From Legionella sp. (GTDB lineage Bacteria; Pseudomonadota; Gammaproteobacteria; Legionellales; Legionellaceae): DNA of 38,975 nt. The translations under genes and the position numbers were made by a program. The stretch lies in NCBI GenBank assembly GCA_002863045.1, contig PKDH01000054.1, positions 1-38,975 on the forward strand, in the 5' to 3' direction. The notes below the pieces were generated by a model. That model was not told the origin of the DNA and did not search any database. It saw only the letters and a program-made list of their open reading frames with translations. Below are positions 27,678 to 37,602 of this stretch, one piece after another (the first letter of the stretch is position 1; each line of letters opens with the position of its first letter).

Positions 27678-29176
27678 AGATGCGCTACTTTTTGAGTATC
27701 GTTTTGCTAATATGTGTGTTTGTTTATCTGGTGATATTACAACCGTTACAGGTATGGCCTTTTACTATTGATGATATGTATATTTCATTGCGCTATGCCA
27801 AGCACTGGGCAACAGGCATGGGGCTTGTATGGAATTATCCAGCTTATCGCGTAGAAGGCTATTCAAATTTTAGCTTTGTAGCGTTGGCAGCCCTTTTTTT
27901 AAAGTTCGGTTTTAATCCGGTAGGGTGCCTAAAAGCATTAGGCTGGTTAAGTTTAACTATACTGCCAGTTGCCATCTATTGGTTAAGCCGTTTTTGGTGT
28001 GACAGGCTTTTTGCGTTACTACCAGCTTTAGGGTTATTACTTTATAAAGGTCAAATTATATGGGCTATCAGTGGTCTTGAAACTGCCTTTTATCAAATTT
28101 TGGTTATAGCCGGTTTAATCTATTGGTTAAAAGCACAAGGTTATAATTTTTACCCTTTAGAGCGTCGTTGTGCGTCGCTGCAATACGCTTATATAAGTGC
28201 CATATGGATGACGCTGGCAAGTTTAACCCGCCCTGAGGCACCTTTATTGATGTTGCTTTTTTGGGGCGTTGCGCGCTTGTTAACGCTTTTTGAGGATGCT
28301 TCTTATAAGCAGGCTGCAAACCATAGCCTGGGATTATTTTTGCTGCTTTATATGCCTTATTTTGTGTGGCGCTACGTCTACTTTGGTCATTTGTTACCCA
28401 ATCCTATTTATTGTAAGGGTTTGGCTGATGCTTTTTTATTGCTCGATAAGCATTATATTCAATTATGCAGCTTGTTTGGTGTGTTGGCTTTAGCGTATGG
28501 ATTATTGGCAAATGATAAAAAAAAGTATTATTTAATCGCACCTAACCTGCTTTATTTGATCATTTTAAGTAATGCTGACCCTGTTGTCGCTTTTTATAAT
28601 CGGTTGTTTTTACCTGTTTTTGGCCTGGTGTTAGTATTATCAGTAAAAAGTTGGCAAGAAATATTTCAAGCGACACTCTATACAAAACGTCTGTTTGCGT
28701 TTGGTTTATTTATTTTGCTTGAAATTAGCCTGATTCCAAGCCTAAGTCTTGCACAGCTGCATAAATTTACCGAGCAGCCAATTGCAGGCGAGTTGTTGCG
28801 GGTAAGACTCGCCAATTGGCTTAAAAAAAACACCACAAAACATCAGCAGGTGGTATTAGGCGATAGTGGTTTGGTGCCCTATTTATTACCCGATCTACGT
28901 TTTATTGATTCTTATTGCTTGAATAATCAAGCCATGGCCATGAACCGCTATCAACATATGTTTAAAAATTTTTGTACTCATATTTTATTAGATAAGCCAA
29001 AGTTTGTGATTTTAACCGCAAGTATCACAGCCGGTAAGGTGCATTTTGCCCCAGCAGATGCTTGTTTAAAAAATAAATTAACAGCGCATGGTTATGAATT
29101 AACGCAGCAATTTAAATCAGCCAATAAACCAAATTATTACCGTTATGAGATTTATACCGCTTTGAATGGAAATTAG
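27674..29176 (+). CDS. GT-C type membrane glycosyltransferase, AftB-like
   Basis: 500 residues with roughly ten membrane segments and a soluble C-terminal domain of about 130 residues. After the first membrane segment comes an Asp pair (Asp33, Asp34) in 'TIDDMYISLRYAK', then 'VEGYSNF' (60-66). This combination, D-D-x-(Y/F)-I-x-x-RY with VEGYSN, is what I associate with GT-C arabinofuranosyltransferases such as mycobacterial AftB, which use a polyprenyl-phosphate sugar. The start ATG at 27674 overlaps the stop of the UbiA-like gene; the frame runs back to 27635 but that start lacks support. The acceptor glycan or protein is unknown. Not excluded: another polyprenyl-sugar GT-C family. Confidence 0.78.
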   Translation: MKMRYFLSIVLLICVFVYLVILQPLQVWPFTIDDMYISLRYAKHWATGMGLVWNYPAYRVEGYSNFSFVALAALFLKFGFNPVGCLKALGWLSLTILPVAIYWLSRFWCDRLFALLPALGLLLYKGQIIWAISGLETAFYQILVIAGLIYWLKAQGYNFYPLERRCASLQYAYISAIWMTLASLTRPEAPLLMLLFWGVARLLTLFEDASYKQAANHSLGLFLLLYMPYFVWRYVYFGHLLPNPIYCKGLADAFLLLDKHYIQLCSLFGVLALAYGLLANDKKKYYLIAPNLLYLIILSNADPVVAFYNRLFLPVFGLVLVLSVKSWQEIFQATLYTKRLFAFGLFILLEISLIPSLSLAQLHKFTEQPIAGELLRVRLANWLKKNTTKHQQVVLGDSGLVPYLLPDLRFIDSYCLNNQAMAMNRYQHMFKNFCTHILLDKPKFVILTASITAGKVHFAPADACLKNKLTAHGYELTQQFKSANKPNYYRYEIYTALNGN

Positions 29177-29204
29177 GTAAGATAATTCATTCAATTAACC
29201 CCTT

Positions 29205-29221
29205 AGCGCTCTTGCGCTTTT
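29205..29221 (+). terminator. Short GC stem-loop with T-run
   Basis: AGCGC (29205-29209), loop TCTT, GCGCT (29214-29218), then three more T (29219-29221). The 5-bp stem is short but GC-rich and stands between the GT-C gene and the CapD-like gene, so it may end or attenuate the mla-murA-GT transcript. Confidence 0.4.
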
Positions 29222-29235
29222 AAAACGAGTTTATC

Positions 29236-31104
29236 ATGCAAAGTTTCGGTGAGAGCCTACGAAAGCTATATAAAAAATCGCCAGTCATTGCTTATGATAT
29301 TTGCGCCATCCCTATAGCGTGGTTTTTGTCTTATTGGTTACGCTATAACCTTAGCTGGCAGCCAGCTATCTTTCTACAGACCACCTCATGGGTAAGCTTA
29401 AGCATTATTTTAGTATGCCAAATAGGGGCATATTATCGCTGTAAAGTTTACCGAGGGCTTTGGCAATTTTCATCTATGAAAGATATTGAGCGCATCGTTA
29501 AAGCCGTTTTTTGGGCCATCGCACTGGCTTTACCGATATTATATTTAAGTTCTTTGCTGCGCTTTATACCACGCTCTATTTTACCGCTGTATATATTAAT
29601 CGTTTTAATGTTACTAGGTGGTGCGCGTTTTTTAATGCGTATGTATCGTGATACGACTGTATTTGGTTTTAAAAAAACCAAGGGTCAAAAAATTTTAATT
29701 ATTGGTGCAGGGTGCGCAGGCGAAAGTCTACTTCGTGATTTAAAACGCGGTCGAGATTACCAGCCTTTAGGCTTTCTTGATGATAAACCAAGTAAATTTG
29801 GTACAGAAATTCACGGTGTGAGTGTGTTAGGGGCTACTGACGATTTACCTAAAATTGTGGCATCTTTGCAAATTGAGCTTATCTTTATTGCCATTCCCTC
29901 AGCCCGCTCAAAAGATATGCGTCGTATTGTAAGTTTGTGCGAGCTAAGCCACATTCCCTTTCGTACCTTGCCCAGTTTAGATGCCTTGGCTCAAGGCTTG
30001 GTGCAAGTGCACGCCTTGCGTGAAGTTAAGCTCGAAGACTTGTTAGGGCGTGAGCCAATTAAATTAGATTGGCATGAAATTAGCACCCATATCCGCGCCA
30101 AAAGGGTGCTTGTAACTGGTGCAGGTGGCTCAATTGGCGCTGAGCTTTGTCGTCAAATTGCCGCCCTTCGGCCTAGTCAATTATTAATTCTTGATAATTG
30201 TGAATTTAATTTATATTCAATCGCTCAAGAACTATCACGAAATTTTAAGCATCTATTAATAGATATGGCGCTTATTTCAATTACCGACAAAGTAGCGGTT
30301 AGGGCTCACTTTAAGCGCTTTAAGCCACATCTTATTTTTCATGCAGCAGCGTTTAAACATGTGCCAATGCTTGAGTGCCATATAAGAGCGGCGGTTAAAA
30401 ACAATGTCCTTGGCACGCAGATTATGGCCGATGCCGCGGCTCAAATGGATGTACAAAAATTTGTGCTTATCTCCACAGATAAGGCTGTTAATCCAACAAA
30501 TATCATGGGTACGACCAAAAGAGTTGCTGAAATTTACTGTCAAAATTTAAATACACGCGTTAAAACTGAATTTATCACGGTACGTTTTGGCAACGTGTTA
30601 GGGTCAGCTGGCAGTGTGGTGCCACTATTTAAACAACAATTACAGCAAGGGGGGCCTTTAACCGTCACGCATCCCGACATTGAGCGTTATTTCATGACCA
30701 TTCCTGAGGCTTGTCAATTAATTTTACAAGCGATGTCTTGTGGTCAAGGTGGTGAGATTTATGTTTTGGATATGGGCGAGCCAGTTAAAATACGTTATCT
30801 AGCTGAACAGATTATCCGCTTGGCTGGCAAAGTGCCTGATAAAGATATTGCCATCGAGTATACCGGCCTGCGTGCGGGTGAAAAACTTTTTGAAGAATTA
30901 TTCCATCAGGCGGAAAAATTGACTAAAACAGATTGTGAAAAATTATTTAAAGCGCATTATCGCGGCTTAGATTGGCTCGCGCTTTGGCAAACCATGTGTT
31001 TACTTGAAAAAGCTTGCATCAAACATCAAGATGATGAGTTATTAATTTTATTACAAAGCTTGGTGCCTGAATCAGCTTTGACTTTAAAACCTGTTTGTGA
31101 TTAA
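29236..31104 (+). CDS. Membrane-bound nucleotide-sugar 4,6-dehydratase (CapD/WbpM/PglF family)
   Basis: 622 residues. Four N-terminal membrane segments (about 15-135) precede a first nucleotide-binding domain with G-A-G near 157-159, and then the catalytic SDR domain with TGAGGSIG at 294-301. The active site has Met424-x-x-x-Lys428 in 'NIMGTTKR' in place of the usual Tyr-x-x-x-Lys, which marks the UDP-GlcNAc 4,6-dehydratase group that makes precursors of QuiNAc, FucNAc, bacillosamine or related sugars. The exact product is not decided by the sequence. It follows the GT-C gene by 59 bases with a possible terminator between, and fits a surface-glycan function. Confidence 0.92.
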   Translation: MQSFGESLRKLYKKSPVIAYDICAIPIAWFLSYWLRYNLSWQPAIFLQTTSWVSLSIILVCQIGAYYRCKVYRGLWQFSSMKDIERIVKAVFWAIALALPILYLSSLLRFIPRSILPLYILIVLMLLGGARFLMRMYRDTTVFGFKKTKGQKILIIGAGCAGESLLRDLKRGRDYQPLGFLDDKPSKFGTEIHGVSVLGATDDLPKIVASLQIELIFIAIPSARSKDMRRIVSLCELSHIPFRTLPSLDALAQGLVQVHALREVKLEDLLGREPIKLDWHEISTHIRAKRVLVTGAGGSIGAELCRQIAALRPSQLLILDNCEFNLYSIAQELSRNFKHLLIDMALISITDKVAVRAHFKRFKPHLIFHAAAFKHVPMLECHIRAAVKNNVLGTQIMADAAAQMDVQKFVLISTDKAVNPTNIMGTTKRVAEIYCQNLNTRVKTEFITVRFGNVLGSAGSVVPLFKQQLQQGGPLTVTHPDIERYFMTIPEACQLILQAMSCGQGGEIYVLDMGEPVKIRYLAEQIIRLAGKVPDKDIAIEYTGLRAGEKLFEELFHQAEKLTKTDCEKLFKAHYRGLDWLALWQTMCLLEKACIKHQDDELLILLQSLVPESALTLKPVCD

Positions 31105-31122
31105 GGTTTTACAATAATACAC

Positions 31123-31154
31123 TAGCTTGACATTCAAGCTACTGCTAAGCTTGA
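31123..31154 (+). promoter_or_regulatory. Three-arm inverted repeat upstream of efflux genes, candidate operator or switch
   Basis: TAGCTTGA (31123-31130), CAT, TCAAGCTA (31134-31141) form a perfect 8-bp palindrome with a 3-base spacer. A second copy of the first arm, AAGCTTGA (31147-31154), can pair instead with the middle arm. A TTGACA (31127-31132) lies within the first pair, but I find no -10 box at the right distance. It could be a repressor site for the RND operon, or the terminator of the capD-like gene without a T-tract. Confidence 0.45.
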
Positions 31155-31206
31155 GGTTAATGAGGCAGGGCATAGCCACATTTGCGCATATTAATAAGGA
31201 TAAAGA

Positions 31207-32331
31207 ATGATTTTAATGGATGAAATTAAACCATATTTGCTGGCAATGTTGCTGCTAACGATGCTTGTGCTATGTTCAGCATGCAAAAAATCATCATTAC
31301 CCAAGCCACCCACTCCTCATGTGCAAACGCTTATAGTCAGTGCCACCCATGTGCCTGTTATCAAAGAATACATTGGCATTACCCAGTCCATTGCAAGTGT
31401 TGATATTAAAGCTCGAGTAAAAGGATTTTTAATTAAAAAAAATTTCACCGAAGGCAAACCTGTTAAACAGCAGCAGTTATTGTATGTAATTGATCCACGG
31501 CCTTTTGAAGCTAAGGTAGCACTTGCTCGGGGTCAATTGGCCGAAGCGCAAGCCAATCAACAATATCAACAAGTACAATATGAGCGTTTGAAAAAATTGG
31601 TGGCGCAAGGCGATGTATCCAAATCAAATTTTGATCAGGTCAGCGCGCAATTTGCTCAAGCCAAAGCGCAGGTAGCTATCGCTCAAGCACAGTTAGATGA
31701 TGCCAAAATTAATTTAACTTATTGTTATATGTATGCACCTGTAGCAGGTCTTATCAGTCACAAATATGTGGATGTAGGCAATTTGGTGGGTGGGGCTGAA
31801 GATACTTTGCTAGCTAATGTGGTGCAATTAAATCCTATGTATGTGCAATTTAGCCCAAGTGTTAGTGATTATGCAGAGTTTAGCCAATATCAAACAGCAC
31901 AACCTTTCGCGGTGAAAGTGACTTTGCCTGCCGATAATACTGCAGTATTTAAAGGCCAATTGGATTTGGTGAATAATCAAGCTGAAACTGCTACCTCAAC
32001 CATTTTTATGCGTGCAACCATCGATAACTCAAAAACTCAACTACTACCCGGCGTTTATGTCAATATTGCGGTTTTGCTAACCCAGAAAAAGCCGGCCATG
32101 CTTATACCAGCTCCTGCCATCATGGAAACCCAGGGACGCCGTTCGGTATATCTTCTAGACAAAAATAATCAAGTAAAATCACAAGAAATTCAAACTCAAG
32201 GTCAAATAAATAGTCAATATATTGTGACAGATGGTTTAAAAGTAGGCGATAAAATTATTACCTCTAATTTACAAAAAATTCGTGCAGGAGAAACGGTCAT
32301 TCCGCTTAAATCTGCACCTAACCCTCAATAG
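31207..32331 (+). CDS. RND efflux periplasmic adaptor (AcrA/MexA type)
   Basis: Membrane-fusion protein that joins an RND pump to an outer-membrane channel. 374 residues with a lipoprotein-type signal: a hydrophobic stretch ending in LCSAC, so Cys26 is the probable lipidation site. Then come the beta-barrel and lipoyl parts ([33 protein letters not shown]), an Ala/Gln-rich coiled-coil hairpin (about residues 105-155), the '[20 protein letters not shown]' lipoyl half, and the membrane-proximal domain. AAGGA lies upstream of the ATG. It pairs with the RND pump 13 bases downstream. No TolC-like gene or regulator is adjacent. Confidence 0.95.
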   Translation: MILMDEIKPYLLAMLLLTMLVLCSACKKSSLPKPPTPHVQTLIVSATHVPVIKEYIGITQSIASVDIKARVKGFLIKKNFTEGKPVKQQQLLYVIDPRPFEAKVALARGQLAEAQANQQYQQVQYERLKKLVAQGDVSKSNFDQVSAQFAQAKAQVAIAQAQLDDAKINLTYCYMYAPVAGLISHKYVDVGNLVGGAEDTLLANVVQLNPMYVQFSPSVSDYAEFSQYQTAQPFAVKVTLPADNTAVFKGQLDLVNNQAETATSTIFMRATIDNSKTQLLPGVYVNIAVLLTQKKPAMLIPAPAIMETQGRRSVYLLDKNNQVKSQEIQTQGQINSQYIVTDGLKVGDKIITSNLQKIRAGETVIPLKSAPNPQ

Positions 32332-32344
32332 ACGAGAAAAAAAT

Positions 32345-35300
32345 ATGGTTAAGTTTTTTATTAATCGCCCTATTTTTGCCATGGTCATCGCTTTGCTTAT
32401 GGTGCTTATTGGGGGCATTTGTTTGCTAATTTTGCCAATTGCACAGTATCCCTCAATTGTGCCAGCTGAAGTACAAGTAACCTCCCAATACATCGGCGCA
32501 GGTTCTCAGGTAGTTGCTGATACGGTGACCACCCCACTTGAGCGTAACATCAATGGTGTCGAAGGCATGATTTATATGTCCTCAGCAAGCACCAACAACG
32601 GCAACTCAATTATCACCATTACATTTGATGTTGGTTATGATGTGGATATTGGGGCGGTGGATGTTTTAAATGATACCAATACAGCCACGCCTCTTCTGCC
32701 ACCCGCGGTGATTCAATCAGGTGTTAGCATTAAAAAAGTATCGACTGACATGGTGTTGGTGGTTAATTTATTATCAAAAGATAACAGTTTAGATGAATCT
32801 TTTTTAAGTAACTACGCTGACATTCAAATCACGCCAGCCTTACAACGTGTACCTGGCGTGGGAAACGTTAATAACTTCGGCTTATTACAATATTCCATTC
32901 GAATTTGGCTTGACCCCAACAAACTTGCCAGCATGAACATTGCCCCTCAAGAGGTCATTGCCGCCGTACAAGAGCAAAATCAACAAGCGGCAGTGGGTGT
33001 TATTGGTCAGCCGCCTGTGCCTAACAATATTCCTTTTCAATATCAAATTTCCACACTTGGGCAACTAAGCGATGTTGAGCAGTTTGCTGATATTATTGTG
33101 CGAGCTGATAAAAATGGTCAAATTGTACGCATAAAAGATTTAGGCCGTGTTGAGATGGGCGCTGAAACCTACACCACCACGTCTAAATTTAGCGGTCGAC
33201 CCACAGCAAGTTTAGGTGTTTATCAGCTACCAGGTTCAAATGCCGTCCAAGTAGCAGCTCAAGTTAAACAAATTATGGCAAAGCTTAAGAAAAATTTTCC
33301 AGAAGGCATGACTTATACCATCGCTTATGACACGACCGATTTTGTTAAAGAATCCATCAAAGAGGTGGTCATTACGTTATTTGAAGCCATTATCTTAGTA
33401 TTTTTGGTCGTGTTTTTGTTTTTACAAAATTGGCGCACCACTCTCATTCCCTGCATTGCCATTCCAGTATCGTTAATTGGTACCTTTGCGCTATTTAGTG
33501 TGTTTGGTTTTTCTATTAATACGTTGAGCTTATTAGGTTTAGTTTTAGCGATTGGTTTAGTGGTTGATGATGCCATTGTGGTGGTTGAAAATGTTGAAAA
33601 AAAACTAGAAGACAATATAACCGACATCAAGCAAGCAACCCTGCTTGCTACCCAAGAAGTGCAAGGACCTATTATTGCCACAACGCTTATTTTATTAGCT
33701 GTATTTGTACCAGTAGCCTTTATTCCGGGCATGACAGGAAGCTTATATAATCAATTTGCGTTGGCCATTGCTTTTTCAGTAGGTTTATCAGGTATTAACT
33801 CGTTAACCCTTACACCGGCTTTATGTGGTTTATTGCTGAAACCTAAAACTGAAAATCGCTTTTTACTTTTTAAATGGTTTGAGCAGGGTTATCAAAAGTT
33901 ACAAAATGGTTATGAGCATACGGTCACACGCTGTATTGAATTTAAAAAAACAGTGTTAGCTATTTTTGTGTTGCTCATCGCACTAACAGGTGTGGTTTTT
34001 ATGCTGCTGCCTACAGGATTTATTCCGTCAGAAGATCAAGGCTATTTTATTGTAATGGTCAAAGGGCCGAGTGCTTCTTCACTTTATCGTACAGAACAAA
34101 CCGTTAATCAAGTGCAACGTGTTTTAGCGCAAACCCAAGGTGTGGCGAATACCATTATGATTAATGGTTTTAATTTAATTGATGCGATTAACGAGCCGGA
34201 TTCAGCCGCGGTTTTTGTTATTTTAAAACCATGGTCTGAGCGCCAAGCACCTAATTTGAGCGTTGAGGCATTGATGGCGCAAACTCAAAAAGAATTTTCA
34301 AAAATAAGTGATGCGGTTGTGGTGGCATTAAATGCACCAGCTATTCCAGGACTTGGCACCGTGTCAGGTTTTCAGTTAGAAATAGAAGACCGCGACAACT
34401 TAGGAATTGATGCACTCACTCAGGCTGTCAATAAATTTGTTCAAGCGTGTGCCAAGCAGCCTGAGCTCAAGGGTGTTTTTTCCAACCTCAACACCAGTGT
34501 TCCCCAATTTTATTTGGATATTGATAGAACCAAAGTAAAAGCTTTGAATATTTCCATGACCAATTTACTGGCGACATTACAAACTTATTTAGGGTCTTAT
34601 TATATTAATAACTTCACAAAATATGGCCAAACTTACCGAGTAATGATTCAAGCACAAGGCAGCTCACGCGCCACTCAAGCAGATATTGATAAGCTTTATG
34701 TAAAAAGTGAAACCAATCAGATGGTACCCTTATCAAGCTTGGTTAAAGTCAAACTTATTAATGGGCCTTATAATGTACCGCATTATAACTTATATACCTC
34801 CGCCAATATTACCGGTGGGCCGGCACCAGGTTATAGTTCTGGACAAGCGCTGGCAGCTGTGAATAAAGTGGCTGCCCAAACGCTGCCCAAGGGCATTGAT
34901 TACGAATGGACGGGCATTACCTATCAGCAACTTAAAGCAGGTGATTTAGCCATTCTTATCTTTATGCTGTGTTTGGTTTTTGTCTTTTTATTTTTAGCTG
35001 CTCTTTATGAAAGCTGGGCTATGCCTTTTATGATTTTGCTGGCTGTGCCTTTAGCTTTATTAGGAGCAGGTTTAGCTTTGCTTATTCGTTCTTTGGCACT
35101 GGATGTTTATGCGCAAATTGGTTTGATTTTATTAATTGGTTTAGCAGCTAAAAATGCCATTTTAATTGTTGAATTTGCTAAAGAAAAACACGAAGCTGGC
35201 AAAAATATTATTGACGCAGCCATTGAAGCGGCAACGCTTAGGCTGCGTCCTATTTTAATGACGGCATTGGCCTTTATCTTGGGTGTTTTGCCGCTAGCGT

Positions 35301-35452
35301 TAGCCAAAGGAGCAGGTGCTGCTAGTCGGCACTCCATTGGCACCACCGTATTAGGCGGCATGTTGGTCGCAACTTGCTTAAGTTTATTGGTTGTGCCAGT
35401 ATTTTTTGTGGCAATTGAACGCTGGCGAGAGCGTAAAACTAATCAAAAATGA
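32345..35452 (+). CDS. RND multidrug efflux transporter (AcrB/MexB type, HAE1)
   Basis: Proton-driven trimeric drug pump of the inner membrane. 1035 residues, the HAE1 size. Starts with the typical '[16 protein letters not shown]' helix; the proton-relay pair Asp408-Asp409 stands in helix 4 ('[16 protein letters not shown]'), and the twelve-helix duplicated plan with two large periplasmic loops is evident. The frame extends back into the adaptor gene (to 32282), but the ATG at 32345 gives the family N-terminus. It forms an operon with the adaptor. Substrates are probably amphiphilic drugs or host compounds, but this is inferred from the family. Confidence 0.97.
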   Translation: MVKFFINRPIFAMVIALLMVLIGGICLLILPIAQYPSIVPAEVQVTSQYIGAGSQVVADTVTTPLERNINGVEGMIYMSSASTNNGNSIITITFDVGYDVDIGAVDVLNDTNTATPLLPPAVIQSGVSIKKVSTDMVLVVNLLSKDNSLDESFLSNYADIQITPALQRVPGVGNVNNFGLLQYSIRIWLDPNKLASMNIAPQEVIAAVQEQNQQAAVGVIGQPPVPNNIPFQYQISTLGQLSDVEQFADIIVRADKNGQIVRIKDLGRVEMGAETYTTTSKFSGRPTASLGVYQLPGSNAVQVAAQVKQIMAKLKKNFPEGMTYTIAYDTTDFVKESIKEVVITLFEAIILVFLVVFLFLQNWRTTLIPCIAIPVSLIGTFALFSVFGFSINTLSLLGLVLAIGLVVDDAIVVVENVEKKLEDNITDIKQATLLATQEVQGPIIATTLILLAVFVPVAFIPGMTGSLYNQFALAIAFSVGLSGINSLTLTPALCGLLLKPKTENRFLLFKWFEQGYQKLQNGYEHTVTRCIEFKKTVLAIFVLLIALTGVVFMLLPTGFIPSEDQGYFIVMVKGPSASSLYRTEQTVNQVQRVLAQTQGVANTIMINGFNLIDAINEPDSAAVFVILKPWSERQAPNLSVEALMAQTQKEFSKISDAVVVALNAPAIPGLGTVSGFQLEIEDRDNLGIDALTQAVNKFVQACAKQPELKGVFSNLNTSVPQFYLDIDRTKVKALNISMTNLLATLQTYLGSYYINNFTKYGQTYRVMIQAQGSSRATQADIDKLYVKSETNQMVPLSSLVKVKLINGPYNVPHYNLYTSANITGGPAPGYSSGQALAAVNKVAAQTLPKGIDYEWTGITYQQLKAGDLAILIFMLCLVFVFLFLAALYESWAMPFMILLAVPLALLGAGLALLIRSLALDVYAQIGLILLIGLAAKNAILIVEFAKEKHEAGKNIIDAAIEAATLRLRPILMTALAFILGVLPLALAKGAGAASRHSIGTTVLGGMLVATCLSLLVVPVFFVAIERWRERKTNQK

Positions 35453-35459
35453 ACTTCGT

Positions 35460-35505
35460 AACGCGCCATCCCGTCATCCTGAACCCGAACGTGGTGGGGA
35501 GCTAC
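35460..35505. repeat. Possible fragment of a dispersed palindromic repeat
   Basis: The 60-base gap between the RND gene and the convergent ankyrin-like gene has a GC-richer stretch with CCATCCCGTCATCCTGAAC and a GTGGTGGGGAGC end. It resembles the 'GTCATCCTGA' intergenic palindromic repeats of several intracellular bacteria. There is only one copy in this window, so the call is weak. Confidence 0.3.
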
Positions 35506-35512
35506 TAAACTT

Positions 35513-37405
35513 TTATAGTTTCAAAGACGCTTGTTTTGTTGGTTGGTGATGTTGTTGCACAGGCTTGGGTTTCATAGAAAACTGATACGTCTCATCTAGC
35601 TCGGCTACGGTCAATACTTTTTCTTTTAGAGTAGCTAGTGTGAGATTTTCTAGATTATCATCATGCTCACTGAGCGTTGTTTGATGTTGATACCAACCTT
35701 GTAAAGTCAAGATTTTTTCAAGAAAAGTATCATAGATTTGTTCTTTTTCAATATAAGAAAGACGGGATAAAGGCTCAAACGCCGCATGTAATATAATCCA
35801 GTGACGTGCAATGGCGCTAGATAATACATATTCATCATTTAACGTCTGGTCAGGTACATACGGATAATCGAATAATTTAAAACATTCATATCCAATGTTT
35901 TTAAGTGAGATTAAGCGTTCTTTTTGTTGTGTGGCCAATTCTTTTAATTGAGTTGATATTGCTTTAATAACGGTACCTTCATGATATTTTTTACATGGAA
36001 AATTGTCATTAAGAAAAGCTAGAAAATGGGTTTGATGCAATCGTTGGTTGCGGGATAAAAAATCAGATGGAATGACTGAAGAATCAAGGCTTAAGGCTGC
36101 CATTTGTTGATGAATTTCTTTAAACAATTGATTATTGGAACGTTTAGATGATGTGGTTTTTGACATGACTTTTTTAACCGTATCCATTAATTTTTCAACA
36201 AATAAATCATGTTTTTTATCTTGTAAAATAGGATGATTTTTTAATAAATATCGAAACGTTTGTGAAAGATAGGGTTTTGAAAGGCTTGCTTTTCTTTCTT
36301 GGGCAAAAGCACCTTCTTTGAGGCAATTTAAACGCGAGATAAAAGCATCAGCAACGTCTTCAATATATTGCGCAATGGTCTGCATTTCAGCCGTTTTCAT
36401 ATTGATGTCTACATTAGCGATAAAATCAGCTGATTCATCACTATGTGCTTTCATCACCGCAACGGTTTTTTTGCGTGTTATTCTCTGCTGTTTGAATGTA
36501 TTATCACAGCAATTTTTCTTATCAGTGAAAAAAGTTTGGTCATCAGGAAGTGCGCGCATGATTAATTCATGAATGCGTTGCGGTAATGTTTTAACATTTT
36601 CACCCTGACAATGAGCAAAACTACTTAATAGCAAGATATAAGCACTTACGTGGTCACCCTGCTTTTTCATAAGGCAAGTTTGTAGGCGCCAATCAGACGG
36701 AATTAACTCTAAAGTTGGAATCATGATTTTGCTACCATCCCAATCTTCTAATGAACGGTAAGAGAAACGAGCCACAAACTTTTTATGTTCTATTTGCTGT
36801 AGCTGGCCTAAGCCTTCATCGCCTGAATCATACCCTTCAGAATCCTGTTGGATTTCCAAACGACGTTGCCGAGTGGTATCAATATAAGCTGGCAGCTTTA
36901 AAAAATAATTGAGTGTCGCTAGATTATAAATATCTTGCTCATCAAACACCGCCTCTTCCTCGTGAGTTAAACGTTTTTTTGCGGTTTTAGAAAGAGATTT
37001 AAGCAGAGTTTTTTGTTCATCGGCAGTGAGATAGGATAACAGGCATACAATGCTTGTAATGGCTTTATCTTCATGATCATGCAATATAAGAATATCAAGT
37101 GCGGTTTGGTTTTGGTTATTTTTTAGGAAGATACAGGCATTTCTTTCAGTGGCATTATCATATGAGCGTAAAATATCTTGGATGGGTTGAGCAAAATGTT
37201 CAACATTGTGAGCGGCGATATGGATAGGGTAGTTACCGGCAAAATGTCCCTGTTTTTGTTTAACGTTAAGACGTGCCCCTTCTGAAATTGCACCATAAAT
37301 ATCATTTTCTTCAATTTTACGCGAAAGTATTTTAAACAATCGCTGAGTAGAAAGAGGATTGATTGTAGATGAACGGAAAAAACTACTTGATACTATAGCA
37401 GACAT
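35513..37405 (-). CDS. Large ankyrin-like protein, possible effector
   Basis: 630 residues from the ATG at 37405 (a TTG at 37429 would add eight); neither has a clear Shine-Dalgarno sequence. The N-terminal part shows ankyrin-like units: 'IYGAISEGARLNV' followed by 'GNYPIHIAAHN' (about residues 36-68) and 'NNQNQTALDILILHDHEDKA' (about 96-115). The remainder is a long helical, charged region with an acidic 'GYDSGDEGLG' patch (about residues 190-200), without recognisable catalytic motifs. No signal peptide or membrane segment. Eukaryote-like ankyrin proteins of this kind are typical Dot/Icm substrates in Legionella and Coxiella. The C-terminal end (KQASLKL) has a Leu at -3, compatible with, but not proof of, such a secretion signal. 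Confidence 0.75.
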   Translation of the reverse strand: MSAIVSSSFFRSSTINPLSTQRLFKILSRKIEENDIYGAISEGARLNVKQKQGHFAGNYPIHIAAHNVEHFAQPIQDILRSYDNATERNACIFLKNNQNQTALDILILHDHEDKAITSIVCLLSYLTADEQKTLLKSLSKTAKKRLTHEEEAVFDEQDIYNLATLNYFLKLPAYIDTTRQRRLEIQQDSEGYDSGDEGLGQLQQIEHKKFVARFSYRSLEDWDGSKIMIPTLELIPSDWRLQTCLMKKQGDHVSAYILLLSSFAHCQGENVKTLPQRIHELIMRALPDDQTFFTDKKNCCDNTFKQQRITRKKTVAVMKAHSDESADFIANVDINMKTAEMQTIAQYIEDVADAFISRLNCLKEGAFAQERKASLSKPYLSQTFRYLLKNHPILQDKKHDLFVEKLMDTVKKVMSKTTSSKRSNNQLFKEIHQQMAALSLDSSVIPSDFLSRNQRLHQTHFLAFLNDNFPCKKYHEGTVIKAISTQLKELATQQKERLISLKNIGYECFKLFDYPYVPDQTLNDEYVLSSAIARHWIILHAAFEPLSRLSYIEKEQIYDTFLEKILTLQGWYQHQTTLSEHDDNLENLTLATLKEKVLTVAELDETYQFSMKPKPVQQHHQPTKQASLKL

Positions 37406-37509
37406 TGATTTAGGCACGGGTATTTCCAATGAATAGTTAAAATAAAAAGGTAGGATAAACGCGTAACAAGAATAAGGGAGGGTATAAACGATAAACTGGG
37501 AGTATTAAA

Positions 37510-37585
37510 TGGTGGCTAGACCTGGAATCGAACCAGGGACACAAGGATTTTCAGTCCTTTGCTCTACCAACTGAGCTATCTAGCC
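37510..37585 (-). tRNA. tRNA-Phe (anticodon GAA)
   Basis: Read on the minus strand: acceptor arm GGCTAGA (5') pairs with TCTAGCC (3'), then A and an encoded CCA end. The D-arm has 'AGCTCAGTTGGTAGAGC', the anticodon arm 'GGACTGAAAATCC' with GAA at the centre of the loop, and the T-arm 'CCTGGTTCGATTCCAGG'. Total 76 bases including CCA; all stems pair. The 3' end faces the ankyrin-like gene. Confidence 0.97.
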
Positions 37586-37602
37586 GCCGTAAAACAGGTG
37601 CT

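Noticed and set aside
31127..31155. Promoter using TTGACA at 31127 for the efflux operon
   Set aside because: The sequence 17 bases downstream (CTTGAG) is not a -10 box; the better AT-rich hexamers are 23-25 bases away.
33325..33732. 135-codon minus-strand frame within the RND pump gene
   Set aside because: It covers the conserved helix 4 proton-relay region in antisense; the product is low-complexity and unlike any family.
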